Of a DNA stretch of 21,220 nucleotides, positions 1-6,848 are shown one piece after another. The stretch covers positions 1 to 21,220 of the forward strand of contig JBFLYK010000085.1 of assembly GCA_040756995.1 (NCBI GenBank), in the 5' to 3' direction. The position numbers and the translations under genes are program-made. Source of the DNA: BP-133 sp040756995 (GTDB taxonomy: Bacteria > Actinomycetota > Acidimicrobiia > IMCC26256 > BP-133). The stretch's first letter is position 1; every line of letters starts with the position of its first letter. A model generated the notes under the pieces. The model worked only from the letters and a program-made list of their open reading frames with translations. It made no database searches and was not told where the DNA came from.

Positions 1-230
1 GGGCGGGCGATCGGCGCCGGCGCCGCCGCTCCGCCGGCCGCGGTGGTCTCCGTCGTCGCCGGCGGGGCGGCCGTGTCGTCACCGGGCGCCGGCTCGGTGA
101 CCGGTCCGTCAGCGGCGCCCGGCACCGATGGGAGGACCGGCGCCGCCCGGGGTCGTTCGACCCGCGTCCCGCAGGCGGTCGCGGCCAGCAGTGCGGCCAG
201 GAGGGCCGCCGGGACTACCCGTCGAGGCAA
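1..230 (-). CDS. N-terminal part of an ABC-type substrate-binding lipoprotein, cut by the window edge
   Basis: Reading the minus strand from a TTG at 230 gives an uninterrupted frame to the window edge (76 complete codons). It begins with two Arg, a hydrophobic stretch and a lipobox ending LAATAC at Cys20, a clear lipoprotein signal peptide. A low-complexity Ala/Pro/Thr/Gly stretch follows, the same layout as the two other lipoproteins in this window. The fold domain lies beyond the edge, so the substrate-binding assignment rests on this resemblance and on the adjacent complete paralogue. The start overlaps the stop of the upstream lipoprotein gene by 16 bp, suggesting translational coupling. 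No ATG or GTG start or strong ribosome binding site is visible, so the TTG is chosen because it places the signal peptide correctly. It could be another kind of lipoprotein. Confidence 0.7.
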   Translation of the reverse strand, partial: MPRRVVPAALLAALLAATACGTRVERPRAAPVLPSVPGAADGPVTEPAPGDDTAAPPATTETTAAGGAAAPAPIAR

Positions 231-1801
231 CGCAGCCTGTACCCGTCGGGGCTGATCCACTTGCCGTCCTTCACGGCGGTGTTGAACCAGCAGCCGCGGG
301 GAGTCGCCGGCTTCCCTTCGGTGAACGTCAGCGGGTACGTCAGGCCGCCGAGGTTGTCGTTCTTGATCGACCACAGCCCGGCCAGGATGGCCTGGGTCGT
401 CGGGGGCTCGGGCAGCCGGGCGGCGGCCTTCTCCAGCAGCTTCCCGGCCGTCCAGCCGGCGGCGACGCCCACGCCGTTGCTGAGACCGCCACCGTAGGCC
501 TTGAAGGCGGCCTGGAATTCGTCGGTGGCCGGCGTGCCCGTCTGGAAGTACGGGAACACGTGGCTGGAGGCGGCGATGCTGCCGAGGTTCGGGTCGTCCT
601 TGAACCGGTCGAGCACGATCGTGACGATCGTCGAGAACTGCGGCTTGTAGGCCTGGCGGGCACAGGCGGCGGCGAACCGGCTCACGCTGTTGCCGTCGAG
701 GACGACCATGTAGACGTCGGCGCCGGCGTTGCGGGCGGCCAGGCACTCGGCGGTGTAGTCGGGCTGGGCGATCGACGCCCGGGCCCGGTAGACGTGGTTG
801 TAGCCGAACTTCTTGGCGTTCTCGGCGAAGAGCCGGTCGGCGTCACCGCAGGCCGTCGCCTCGGCGCAGGTCACCGTGGCCAGCTTCTTCTTGTCCTTCA
901 CCTGGTCGGCCAGGGCGGCGAGGCCCATCAACAGGAACGGGTCACCGTCGGAGGCCTGGGGGAAGTACATGGGGCTGCTGTAGGACCACACGGTGCCGCC
1001 GCTGGTGCCGATCACCGGGACGCCCTTGCTGTTGATGTAGTCCACCGACCCCTGGCCGGTGAGCGGTTTGGCGTTGGCCAGAAAGGCGATCGCCTTCTGG
1101 CGCTCGATCGCTTCCTGGGCCTGGGCCCGGTGCCGGGCCGGGTCGCCGTTGTCGTCGTAGACGAAGAGCTTGACGGGATGGCCGTTGAGGCCGCCCTTGG
1201 CGTTGATGTGCTTCACCCACAGCTGGGCGCCGTCGGTCACGGGCTTGAGCGTCGACGCCGCCGGCCCCGACTGCGTGCCGATGCTGGCCAGGATGACCGG
1301 GCTGCTGCCCGGGGGCGGAACGGCCGGGGTGGCCGGCTGGCCGGGCGCGGGCTTGGGCGCCGTCGGCTTCGGTGTCGCGGCATTGCTGCCCGACCCGGCG
1401 TTGCCCGACGCCGCGCCACCGCCCGCCGCGGCGCCGCCCGGCGACGCTGAACCGGCCGCCGACTTGGCGCCGGGAGCGGACTTCGCCGCCGGGCCGGGCC
1501 GGTTGGTAGCACCGGGAGCGGCGGCCGCCGGCTGCGTGCCCGAGGGCGCGGCGGCGGACCCGGTCGCTCCGGCGGCGGCGCCGGGATCGGTGGCGGTGCC
1601 GGGGTCGGCGCCCACGGCCGCGTCAGGAGCCGGGGTCGAGGCGGCGGCGTCGCCGGCCGCCGGCGTGTTGGCGGCCGGGGCGGCGGCGTTGTCAGCCGGC
1701 CGCTCCGTGCGGTTGCCGCACGCCGCGGTGGTGAGGGAGACGGCCGCCAGGAGCGCCACCACGCCGCGGACTGTGCGCTGCTTGTGCTCGGCCAACGACA
1801 T
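215..1801 (-). CDS. ABC transporter substrate-binding lipoprotein, Ile/Leu/Val (Peripla_BP) type
   Basis: This 528-aa protein is predicted to be a lipid-anchored extracellular receptor delivering a small ligand to an ABC importer. Residues 1-28 form a signal peptide ending in a lipobox-like LTTAAC (Cys28). Residues about 29-166 are almost entirely Ala, Pro, Gly, Thr and Ser. The type I periplasmic-binding fold begins near residue 168 (ILASIGTQSGP) and continues with family-typical segments such as VKLFVYDDNGDP, a repeated 'accumulated evidence of a changed residue set' is not seen, and the fold runs to the C-terminus, about 360 aa. The frame extends upstream to 1888, but ATG 1801 places the basic N-terminus and hydrophobic core properly, with GGGGGGAG upstream. 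GTG 1813 is an alternative start. No permease or ATPase gene is in the window, so the ligand is unknown. The promoter at 1873-1901 overlaps the palindromic operator shared with the TetR gene. Confidence 0.88.
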   Translation of the reverse strand: MSLAEHKQRTVRGVVALLAAVSLTTAACGNRTERPADNAAAPAANTPAAGDAAASTPAPDAAVGADPGTATDPGAAAGATGSAAAPSGTQPAAAAPGATNRPGPAAKSAPGAKSAAGSASPGGAAAGGGAASGNAGSGSNAATPKPTAPKPAPGQPATPAVPPPGSSPVILASIGTQSGPAASTLKPVTDGAQLWVKHINAKGGLNGHPVKLFVYDDNGDPARHRAQAQEAIERQKAIAFLANAKPLTGQGSVDYINSKGVPVIGTSGGTVWSYSSPMYFPQASDGDPFLLMGLAALADQVKDKKKLATVTCAEATACGDADRLFAENAKKFGYNHVYRARASIAQPDYTAECLAARNAGADVYMVVLDGNSVSRFAAACARQAYKPQFSTIVTIVLDRFKDDPNLGSIAASSHVFPYFQTGTPATDEFQAAFKAYGGGLSNGVGVAAGWTAGKLLEKAAARLPEPPTTQAILAGLWSIKNDNLGGLTYPLTFTEGKPATPRGCWFNTAVKDGKWISPDGYRLRCLDG

Positions 1802-1872
1802 CGCCGATCTCACGCTCCCCCCAGAGTCGGGCCCCGCGCCCGAGTCGGCGGGGCAATCTCCCGTTCGGAACC

Positions 1873-1901
1873 ACCGTAGGCGAGCCATGTGCTAACGTCA
1901 A
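1873..1901 (-). promoter_or_regulatory. Sigma70-type promoter for the lipoprotein gene
   Basis: On the minus strand TTGACG (1896-1901) is followed after 17 bp by TACGGT (1873-1878). Transcription would start near 1866 and leave a leader of about 65 nt before ATG 1801. The -35 box adjoins the GTAA-N4-TTAC palindrome, so a bound regulator would block polymerase. The call is by motif only. Confidence 0.55.
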
Positions 1902-1916
1902 GTAAGTATTTACCTA
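1897..1916. promoter_or_regulatory. Palindromic operator, site 1 (GTAA-N4-TTAC)
   Basis: The palindrome GTAAGTATTTAC occupies 1902-1913. The 17-bp string GTCAAGTAAGTATTTAC (1897-1913) recurs exactly at 5159-5175. The site lies between the divergent lipoprotein and TetR genes, 20 bp upstream of the chosen TetR start, which fits autoregulation by the TetR protein. Confidence 0.65.
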
Positions 1917-1933
1917 GCGAGGGCGGTCGGCGG

Positions 1934-2551
1934 GTGAGCTCTACGAGAACAGCGTCGCGGGAGCCCCGCCTGAGCGGGCCCGAGCGGCGCGCCCAACTGA
2001 TCGAGGCCGCCCGGCGGGTGTTCCTCCGCCACGGTCTGGGCGGCGCCCGCACCCGCCACATCGCCGACGAGGCGGGCGTCAACGAAGCGCTGCTGTATCA
2101 CCACTTTGACTCGAAAGAGGCGATCTTCGAGGTCGCGGTCCTCGAGCCGCTGCAGGAGATGATGACGGATCTCTTCGCCAGCGCCACGCTGGCCGTCGAG
2201 GCCCGCGATGCCGAAGAGGAGGTGCGCCGGACCGTCCTGCACCTCATCCGCACGATGCAGGACATCCTGCCGCTGCTCGGAATGGTCCTCTTCGGTGATC
2301 CCGATACCGGGCGGCGGTTCTACCAGGAGAAGTACTACCCGTTGCTCCGGCAAGGCTACGAGGTCGGGACCCAGGCGATGTCGGAGTGGGCCCGGCACCC
2401 GGTCGACCCGTCGGTGGCCACCGCCGTGCACGGCATGTGCTTCGTGGCCGCCATGGACCGCTGGTTCCGGGGCGTCGAGCTCGACGAGGACCACATGGTC
2501 GACGTGATGACCGATCTCGTCCTGCACTGGACGCCGTCGACGGTCAGCTGA
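1934..2551 (+). CDS. TetR/AcrR-family transcriptional regulator
   Basis: This is a 205-aa DNA-binding regulator of normal TetR length. Residues about 18-68 form the helix-turn-helix domain, with the recognition region HIADEAGVNEALLYHHF and the usual following helix beginning SKEAIFE. The remainder is a helical ligand-binding domain with no assignable effector. The frame could begin at ATG 1889, but that would put the operator palindrome inside the coding region. GTG 1934, preceded by a G-rich segment, starts just before the typical N-terminal arm and is preferred. The gene is divergent from the lipoprotein gene and convergent with the CaiB gene, with which it shares an 8-bp overlap. It is the only TetR gene in the window and the best candidate to bind the five GTAA-N4-TTAC sites. 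That link is inference. Confidence 0.9.
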   Translation: MSSTRTASREPRLSGPERRAQLIEAARRVFLRHGLGGARTRHIADEAGVNEALLYHHFDSKEAIFEVAVLEPLQEMMTDLFASATLAVEARDAEEEVRRTVLHLIRTMQDILPLLGMVLFGDPDTGRRFYQEKYYPLLRQGYEVGTQAMSEWARHPVDPSVATAVHGMCFVAAMDRWFRGVELDEDHMVDVMTDLVLHWTPSTVS

Positions 2552-3761
2552 TCGCGCCGGCCACTTTCAGCTCGACGATCTCGTCCCAGTCCATCCCCAG
2601 CTCCAGCAGCACTTCGTCGGTGTGGGCACCGTGTTCCGGGGCGGGCCGCAGGGGAACGGCCGTCTCGTCGAACTGCAGCGGTGACGAGACGAGCGGCAGG
2701 CGGCGGCCCTCGCCGTAGTCGACGTCCTGCACGTAGCCGTTGGCCCGGGCCTGCCGGTCGGACAGGGCCTCGCCGGCGTGGGCCACCACCGCCCAGGGGC
2801 CGGCCTGGTCGGCCAGCGCCTTCTGCCAGTGGGCCAGGGGCTGGGCGGCGAAGGTGGCATCGAGCTCGGCCACACAGGCCGCGGCGTTGACCGCCCGGCT
2901 CCGGGCCAGCGCGAAGCGCTCGTCGTCGATGAGATCGGGGCGGCCGATGGCGGCGCAGAAGCCGGGCCAGTAGCGCTGGCTGTCGAGCATCACCAGCCCG
3001 ACCCACCGGTCGTCGGCGGTGCGGTAGGCGATGGTCAGCGGGTTGGTGACCTCGGTCCGGGCCCGCTTCGGCAGCTCGCTCGCACCGGTGGTGGCGGCGG
3101 CGGTGATGTTGCCCTGCATGGCCCACAGCCCGGCCGAGAGCAGCGAGGCGTCGACCACCGCCCCTTCACCGGTGCGGTTGCGCCGGAACAGCGCGGCGGC
3201 GACCCCGCCGGCGAGGTGGGCGCCGGTCTGGATGTCACCGAAACCGGGTCCGGGCAGGTTGATCGGCTCACCCGCTCCGGGCGGCATGGCCGCCGAGCCG
3301 ACTCCGGAGCGGAACCAGTAGGCCGCGGCGTCGAACCCGCCGACGTCGGCCTCCTCACCCTTGGGGCCGTAGCCGCTGCCGCGGCCGTAGATGATGGCCG
3401 GGTTCCGGCCCCGCACGTCCTCCACGTCGATCCCGAGCTTGCGGCGGGCCGAAGGGAGGAAGTTCGTGAGGAACACGTCGGCCCGCTCGACGAGGCGCAG
3501 CAGCACCTCCCGCCCGTCCGGCGTGGAGATGTCGACGCCCACCGACCGCTTGCCCCGGTTGCAGGCCTCCCACATGAAGGTGAAGCCACCGGTGCCCGGC
3601 TTGACGCCCCAGGCCGCCAGGCCCCGCAAGGGGTCGCCGTGCTCGGGGTGCTCGATCTTGATCACGTCGGCGCCCCAGTCGGCCAGGACGGCCGCCGCCG
3701 CCGGGACCAGCGCGAACAGACCGACCTCGACGACCTTGATGCCGTCCATCACTCCCGTCAT
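2544..3761 (-). CDS. CaiB/BaiF family (class III) CoA transferase
   Basis: This 405-aa protein is the usual length for a single-domain family III CoA transferase, which moves CoA between acyl groups through an enzyme-bound anhydride. The N-terminal Rossmann-like part shows the family pattern LADWGADVIKIEHPEHGDPLRG (residues about 26-47), followed by NRGKRSVGVDI. The expected catalytic Asp is present, Asp176 in GFGDIQTG, aligning with Asp169 of formyl-CoA transferase. The segment RTGEGAVVDASLL follows. Substrates cannot be deduced. It lies 9 nt downstream of an amidohydrolase and is probably co-transcribed from the promoter at 5134-5163. ATG 3761 has no ribosome binding site. ATG 3749, four codons in, begins the more typical MDGIKVVEVG and may be the real start. 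Its stop overlaps the TetR stop. Confidence 0.92.
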   Translation of the reverse strand: MTGVMDGIKVVEVGLFALVPAAAAVLADWGADVIKIEHPEHGDPLRGLAAWGVKPGTGGFTFMWEACNRGKRSVGVDISTPDGREVLLRLVERADVFLTNFLPSARRKLGIDVEDVRGRNPAIIYGRGSGYGPKGEEADVGGFDAAAYWFRSGVGSAAMPPGAGEPINLPGPGFGDIQTGAHLAGGVAAALFRRNRTGEGAVVDASLLSAGLWAMQGNITAAATTGASELPKRARTEVTNPLTIAYRTADDRWVGLVMLDSQRYWPGFCAAIGRPDLIDDERFALARSRAVNAAACVAELDATFAAQPLAHWQKALADQAGPWAVVAHAGEALSDRQARANGYVQDVDYGEGRRLPLVSSPLQFDETAVPLRPAPEHGAHTDEVLLELGMDWDEIVELKVAGAIS

Positions 3762-3770
3762 GGGAGCAAT

Positions 3771-5126
3771 CTAGGACCGGATGGCTACGTGACCCGCCTC
3801 GCACCGGCCGTCGGCGCCGATCGTCTTGCCGCACTTGGCGTACTGGGTGGAGTGCATCACGAGGCGGGGGCAGGGGTCGCCCGGCTTCACGTCGACCGTG
3901 ACGCGCTCGATGCCCTCGACCGAGTGGCGCCGCTGCAGCGCCGCCTGCGGGTCCTCCTCCAGGGTCGCCCGCCACTCCGACACGTCGGGAGAGGTGAGCA
4001 GGCTCTCGTCGGCCATCTTCCAGTTGAAGAGCCGCTCGGCATTGCCGTGGGTGACCGCCTCGACGACCTGGTCGGGGATCCCGGCGAAGACCTCCTCGTA
4101 GGCTTTCTGCACATAGGGATAGGGGCTGTCGGAGTGCGGATAGTCGGTCTCGGACAGGATCCGGTCGACCCCGATCGTCTCGTAGAACGACAGGCCGATG
4201 GGTTCCTCCACCATGCAGGCGTACATGTTGCGGGCGAAGATCTCCGACGGCTTGAGCTCCCGTTTCGGCTGGGCCCACCCGGCGTGCCGGTCGACCTGGC
4301 GGTCGGCCCGCTCCAGGATGGCCGGAATCCACCCGATTCCCGCTTCGGAGAAGGCGATCTGGATGTCGGGGAACTTGTGGCAGACCGGTGACGTCAGCAG
4401 GTTGACCATGGCCAGCATCCCGCAGACGTTGAACAGTGTGATGAGGGTCGAAACCGGCGCCTTGGGGTCGGGCATGGGCACGTAGCCCGACGAGGCGATG
4501 TGCATGCAGACCGGCATGCCGGTCTCGGTCACCGCCTGCCACAGCGGGTCCCAGTGGTCGCTGTGGAATCCGGGCAGCCCGTCGGGGACGGGATTCTCCA
4601 CGAAGCACAGCGCCCGCGACCCCTTGTCGGCGCAGCGCCGGACCTCGTCGGCCGCCGCCACCGGGTCCCACACCTGGCAGATCGTCATGGGGACGAAGAG
4701 CCCCGGCGGGCCGGCCGGGCACCACTCGTCGAGGATGAAGTCGTTCCAGGCCTTGACGCAGAGGTCGGCCAGCTCCTTGTCCTTGAACGAGTTGAACAGC
4801 ATCCCGCCGAAGCGGGGCAGAGTGGGGAAGCACACGCTGGCCAGCACGCCCTGCGACAGCATGTCCCGGGCCCGTTCCTTGGGGTCGTAGCAGCCCGGGA
4901 TCATGTCCGAGAAGCGGGTCGGCTCGGCGTTCCACTGGTCCCGGGGATGGCCGGCCACGGCGTTGAGGCCCACGGTCAGAACCCGCTGGTCCTCGTAGGC
5001 CCAGAACTCCCGGCCACCCTCATCGACGACGTGCGGCCCGATCTCCCGGTACTTGGCCGGCAGGCGGGACGTCCACAGGTCAGCGGGTTCGATGATGTGG
5101 TCGTCGACGCTGAAGATCTTGTACAT
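3771..5126 (-). CDS. Amidohydrolase-2 family metal-dependent hydrolase with C-terminal Cys/His tail (copy A)
   Basis: This 451-aa TIM-barrel hydrolase or decarboxylase belongs to the family that includes ACMSD-type enzymes. Visible metal and active-site candidates are Asp8-x-His10 in the N-terminal VDDH, His209 in CMHIASSGY, His250, and Asp328 in ETDYPHSDS. The C-terminus carries an extra cluster, Cys419-x12-Cys432-x9-Cys442-x3-His446, conserved exactly in the second copy at 8192-9529 and suggestive of a small zinc site. The two copies are largely collinear and highly similar for their first 280 residues. The reaction and substrate are unknown. ATG 5126 lies 7 nt downstream of a -10 box, so the mRNA is probably leaderless. 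The gene probably forms an operon with the CaiB gene downstream. It could be a hydrolase of an amide or ester, or a decarboxylase. Confidence 0.9.
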   Translation of the reverse strand: MYKIFSVDDHIIEPADLWTSRLPAKYREIGPHVVDEGGREFWAYEDQRVLTVGLNAVAGHPRDQWNAEPTRFSDMIPGCYDPKERARDMLSQGVLASVCFPTLPRFGGMLFNSFKDKELADLCVKAWNDFILDEWCPAGPPGLFVPMTICQVWDPVAAADEVRRCADKGSRALCFVENPVPDGLPGFHSDHWDPLWQAVTETGMPVCMHIASSGYVPMPDPKAPVSTLITLFNVCGMLAMVNLLTSPVCHKFPDIQIAFSEAGIGWIPAILERADRQVDRHAGWAQPKRELKPSEIFARNMYACMVEEPIGLSFYETIGVDRILSETDYPHSDSPYPYVQKAYEEVFAGIPDQVVEAVTHGNAERLFNWKMADESLLTSPDVSEWRATLEEDPQAALQRRHSVEGIERVTVDVKPGDPCPRLVMHSTQYAKCGKTIGADGRCEAGHVAIRS

Positions 5127-5133
5127 GGCCCCG

Positions 5134-5163
5134 ACAGTACGAGCGACCCCCGGACGCCGTCAA
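5134..5163 (-). promoter_or_regulatory. Promoter for the amidohydrolase A-CaiB operon, probably leaderless
   Basis: On the minus strand TTGACG (5158-5163) and TACTGT (5134-5139) are separated by 18 bp. The ATG at 5126 begins 7 nt after the -10 box, at the expected transcription start, and no ribosome binding site precedes it. The -35 box overlaps the shared operator palindrome. Confidence 0.6.
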
Positions 5164-5175
5164 GTAAGTATTTAC
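5159..5175. promoter_or_regulatory. Palindromic operator, site 2 (GTAA-N4-TTAC)
   Basis: GTAAGTATTTAC occupies 5164-5175. The 17-bp string is identical to 1897-1913, in the same relation to a minus-strand TTGACG -35 box. Exact conservation in two intergenic regions 3.3 kb apart, with no similarity in the flanks, argues for a protein-binding site. Confidence 0.7.
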
Positions 5176-5197
5176 ATAGGAACCCGCGAGGCGGCGG

Positions 5198-5611
5198 TCA
5201 GGCGATCAGGTCGGTGCGGCCCATGGACTCCAGGAAGGCCTTGTACTTCGGGTAGGCGGGCTGCAGGGCGGGGAGCAGCTTCATCATCTTCGGGAGGGGC
5301 CCCTCGACCTTGACCTGCTTCTTGGCCAGCGCCAGGGCGACGTTGAACTTGCCCTGCCAGAACTTGTGCCCGTCGTCGGCGCTCATCGTCATCTTGAACT
5401 CGCCGTCGGTCCCGGCCGGCGGGTCGCAGGTGACCTGCGGGGGGTTCTGCGTGCAGTCGAGCAGGATCGTCGTGTCGGGGTCCGTGTAGTTGATCAGCAC
5501 GGTCAGGCCGGCGCTGGCGAACTTCGGGCCCAGCTGCGGGTCGGCCGTGACCTGCTCGAGGAAGCCGCCGAGGATCTTGTAGAGCTCGTCAGGGGACTGG
5601 AAGACGGCCAC
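5198..5611 (-). CDS. SCP2 sterol-carrier-like protein (copy A)
   Basis: This 137-aa protein resembles single-domain SCP2 lipid-binding proteins, which form a hydrophobic pocket for sterols or acyl-CoAs. Segments typical of the family are the strands around TTILLDCTQNPPQV and the C-terminal MSADDGHKFWQGKFNVALALAKKQVKVEGPLPKMMKLL region, here naming only its start and end character: a Trp-containing turn followed by an amphipathic segment. It is a paralogue of the protein at 18091-18498, sharing the DGHKFW/NAHKFW turn. GTG 5611 is preceded by GGAGG four bases upstream. The gene is divergent from the LLM oxidoreductase across a region holding operator site 3. It probably binds or presents a hydrophobic substrate to the neighbouring enzymes, which is inference. 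Confidence 0.82.
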   Translation of the reverse strand: MAVFQSPDELYKILGGFLEQVTADPQLGPKFASAGLTVLINYTDPDTTILLDCTQNPPQVTCDPPAGTDGEFKMTMSADDGHKFWQGKFNVALALAKKQVKVEGPLPKMMKLLPALQPAYPKYKAFLESMGRTDLIA

Positions 5612-5627
5612 GCTGCCTCCAAAATTT

Positions 5628-5639
5628 GTAAACGGTTAC
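5628..5639. promoter_or_regulatory. Palindromic operator, site 3 (GTAA-N4-TTAC)
   Basis: GTAAACGGTTAC lies in the divergent region between SCP2 A and the LLM oxidoreductase gene. It continues directly into TTGACT, the -35 box of the plus-strand promoter, as the TTACTTGAC of sites 1 and 2 does in their orientation. The site can control both genes. Confidence 0.62.
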
Positions 5640-5669
5640 TTGACTTTTTTCCGGGGTCCTTCTTACCAT
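5640..5669 (+). promoter_or_regulatory. Promoter for the LLM oxidoreductase gene
   Basis: TTGACT (5640-5645) and TACCAT (5664-5669) are separated by 18 bp. Transcription would start near 5676, about 39 nt before ATG 5715. The -35 box abuts operator site 3. Confidence 0.55.
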
Positions 5670-5714
5670 GAGCTGGACCTGATCGGCGGACGTATCCAGA
5701 CTTTTGGGGGCTCC

Positions 5715-6833
5715 ATGAAGTTCGGTGTGATGCAGCTGGTGTCGGGCGGCTACGGCCGGACCGAGGCCGAGGTCTACCGCAACAACCTGGAGCTGGTGCA
5801 GCTCGCCGAGGAGCTCGGGTTCCACTCCGTCTGGGTGGCGGAACACCACTTCACCGACTACGGGCTGGTCCCCAACACGCTGCAGTACCTGGCGGCGGCG
5901 GCGGCGCTGACCGAGCGGATCCGGCTGGGCGCGGCGGTGGTGGTGACGCCGCTGCACAACCCCATCCGCATCGCCGAGGAGGCGGCGTTCGTCGACGTCC
6001 TGTCCGGCGGCCGGCTCGACCTCGGTCTCGGCCGGGGCTACCAGCCCCGGGAGTACGCCGCCTTCGGGATGTCGATGGACGAGTCCCGCGAGCGGTTCAA
6101 CGAGAGCGTCGAGTTCCTCCGCAAGGCGTTCACCGCCACCGAGCCGTTCGACTGGGAGGGCGAGTTCTACAAGGGCCGGGAGATCGCCGTCCTGCCCAGC
6201 GTGGTCCAGAAGCCCTACCCGCCGCTGTGGCTGGCCTGCGTCAGCGCCTCGACGTTCGAGATGGCGGGCGAGAACGGCTGGCAGATCATGACCTCGCCCA
6301 ACTTCACGCCGGTCAAGATCGTGGCCGAGAACTTCGAGCGCTACAAGGCCGCGCTGGTGGCGGCGGGCTTCGACCCGGCCGCCTTCCAGTACCCGGTGAT
6401 GCAGCAGGTCTATGTCGGCGCCGACCCCGACCGGGCCTACGAGGAGCCGCAGGAAGCCTGCATGAACTTCTTCCAGAAGCTCTCCGGCCTGTTGCCCAAG
6501 GAGATCAAGGACCCGCAGCAGTCCGGCGGCGAGAGCTACGAGCAGTTCCGGCGCACGCAGCGGAAGATGACCGACCTCCGCTACGACTACCTCTACGAGA
6601 ACGCCGTCCTGTTCGGGACGGGCGAGCGGGTGGTGGAGCGCATCCGGCACCTGCAGGAGTACGCCGGTGTCGACTACCTCATCGGCTGGTTCAACCTCGG
6701 CAGCCTCGACCACGAGCTGGCCAAGGAGTCGATGCGCCGCTTCGCCGACGAGGTCATGCCCGAGTTCCCGGATGAAGAAGTCCCGGGCGAGGAAGTCGTC
6801 GTCGAGGACGTGGCGGTGGCCGCCTCCTCGTGA
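5715..6833 (+). CDS. LLM-class (luciferase-like) flavin-dependent oxidoreductase (copy A)
   Basis: This 372-aa TIM-barrel oxidoreductase of the bacterial-luciferase superfamily uses FMN or F420. Typical features are MKFGVMQLV at the N-terminus, the helix ending in SVWVAEHHFTDYG (residues about 40-52), the RIRLGAAVVVTPLHNP strand, and LSGGRLDLGLGRGYQP. The EHHF motif is common in FMN-type luciferase-like monooxygenases, but the cofactor cannot be fixed by eye. The C-terminal 20 residues are strongly acidic. The open frame extends upstream to a TTG at 5640, but ATG 5715 starts the family-typical N-terminus and has GGGGG upstream. The gene is divergent from SCP2 A, and its stop lies 15 bp from that of the convergent P450 gene. 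It probably oxidises a hydrophobic intermediate. Confidence 0.93.
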   Translation: MKFGVMQLVSGGYGRTEAEVYRNNLELVQLAEELGFHSVWVAEHHFTDYGLVPNTLQYLAAAAALTERIRLGAAVVVTPLHNPIRIAEEAAFVDVLSGGRLDLGLGRGYQPREYAAFGMSMDESRERFNESVEFLRKAFTATEPFDWEGEFYKGREIAVLPSVVQKPYPPLWLACVSASTFEMAGENGWQIMTSPNFTPVKIVAENFERYKAALVAAGFDPAAFQYPVMQQVYVGADPDRAYEEPQEACMNFFQKLSGLLPKEIKDPQQSGGESYEQFRRTQRKMTDLRYDYLYENAVLFGTGERVVERIRHLQEYAGVDYLIGWFNLGSLDHELAKESMRRFADEVMPEFPDEEVPGEEVVVEDVAVAASS

Positions 6834-6848
6834 GGCGGCCGATGATCG

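Noticed and set aside
128..1450. Long plus-strand open frame opposite the substrate-binding protein gene
   Set aside because: It is antisense to a gene with clear domains, has Arg/Gly/Ala-rich composition without recognisable motifs, and is explained by GC-rich codon bias.
2778..4391. 537-codon plus-strand open frame across CaiB and amidohydrolase A
   Set aside because: It spans two genes with conserved catalytic residues on the minus strand, and its translation shows no domain.
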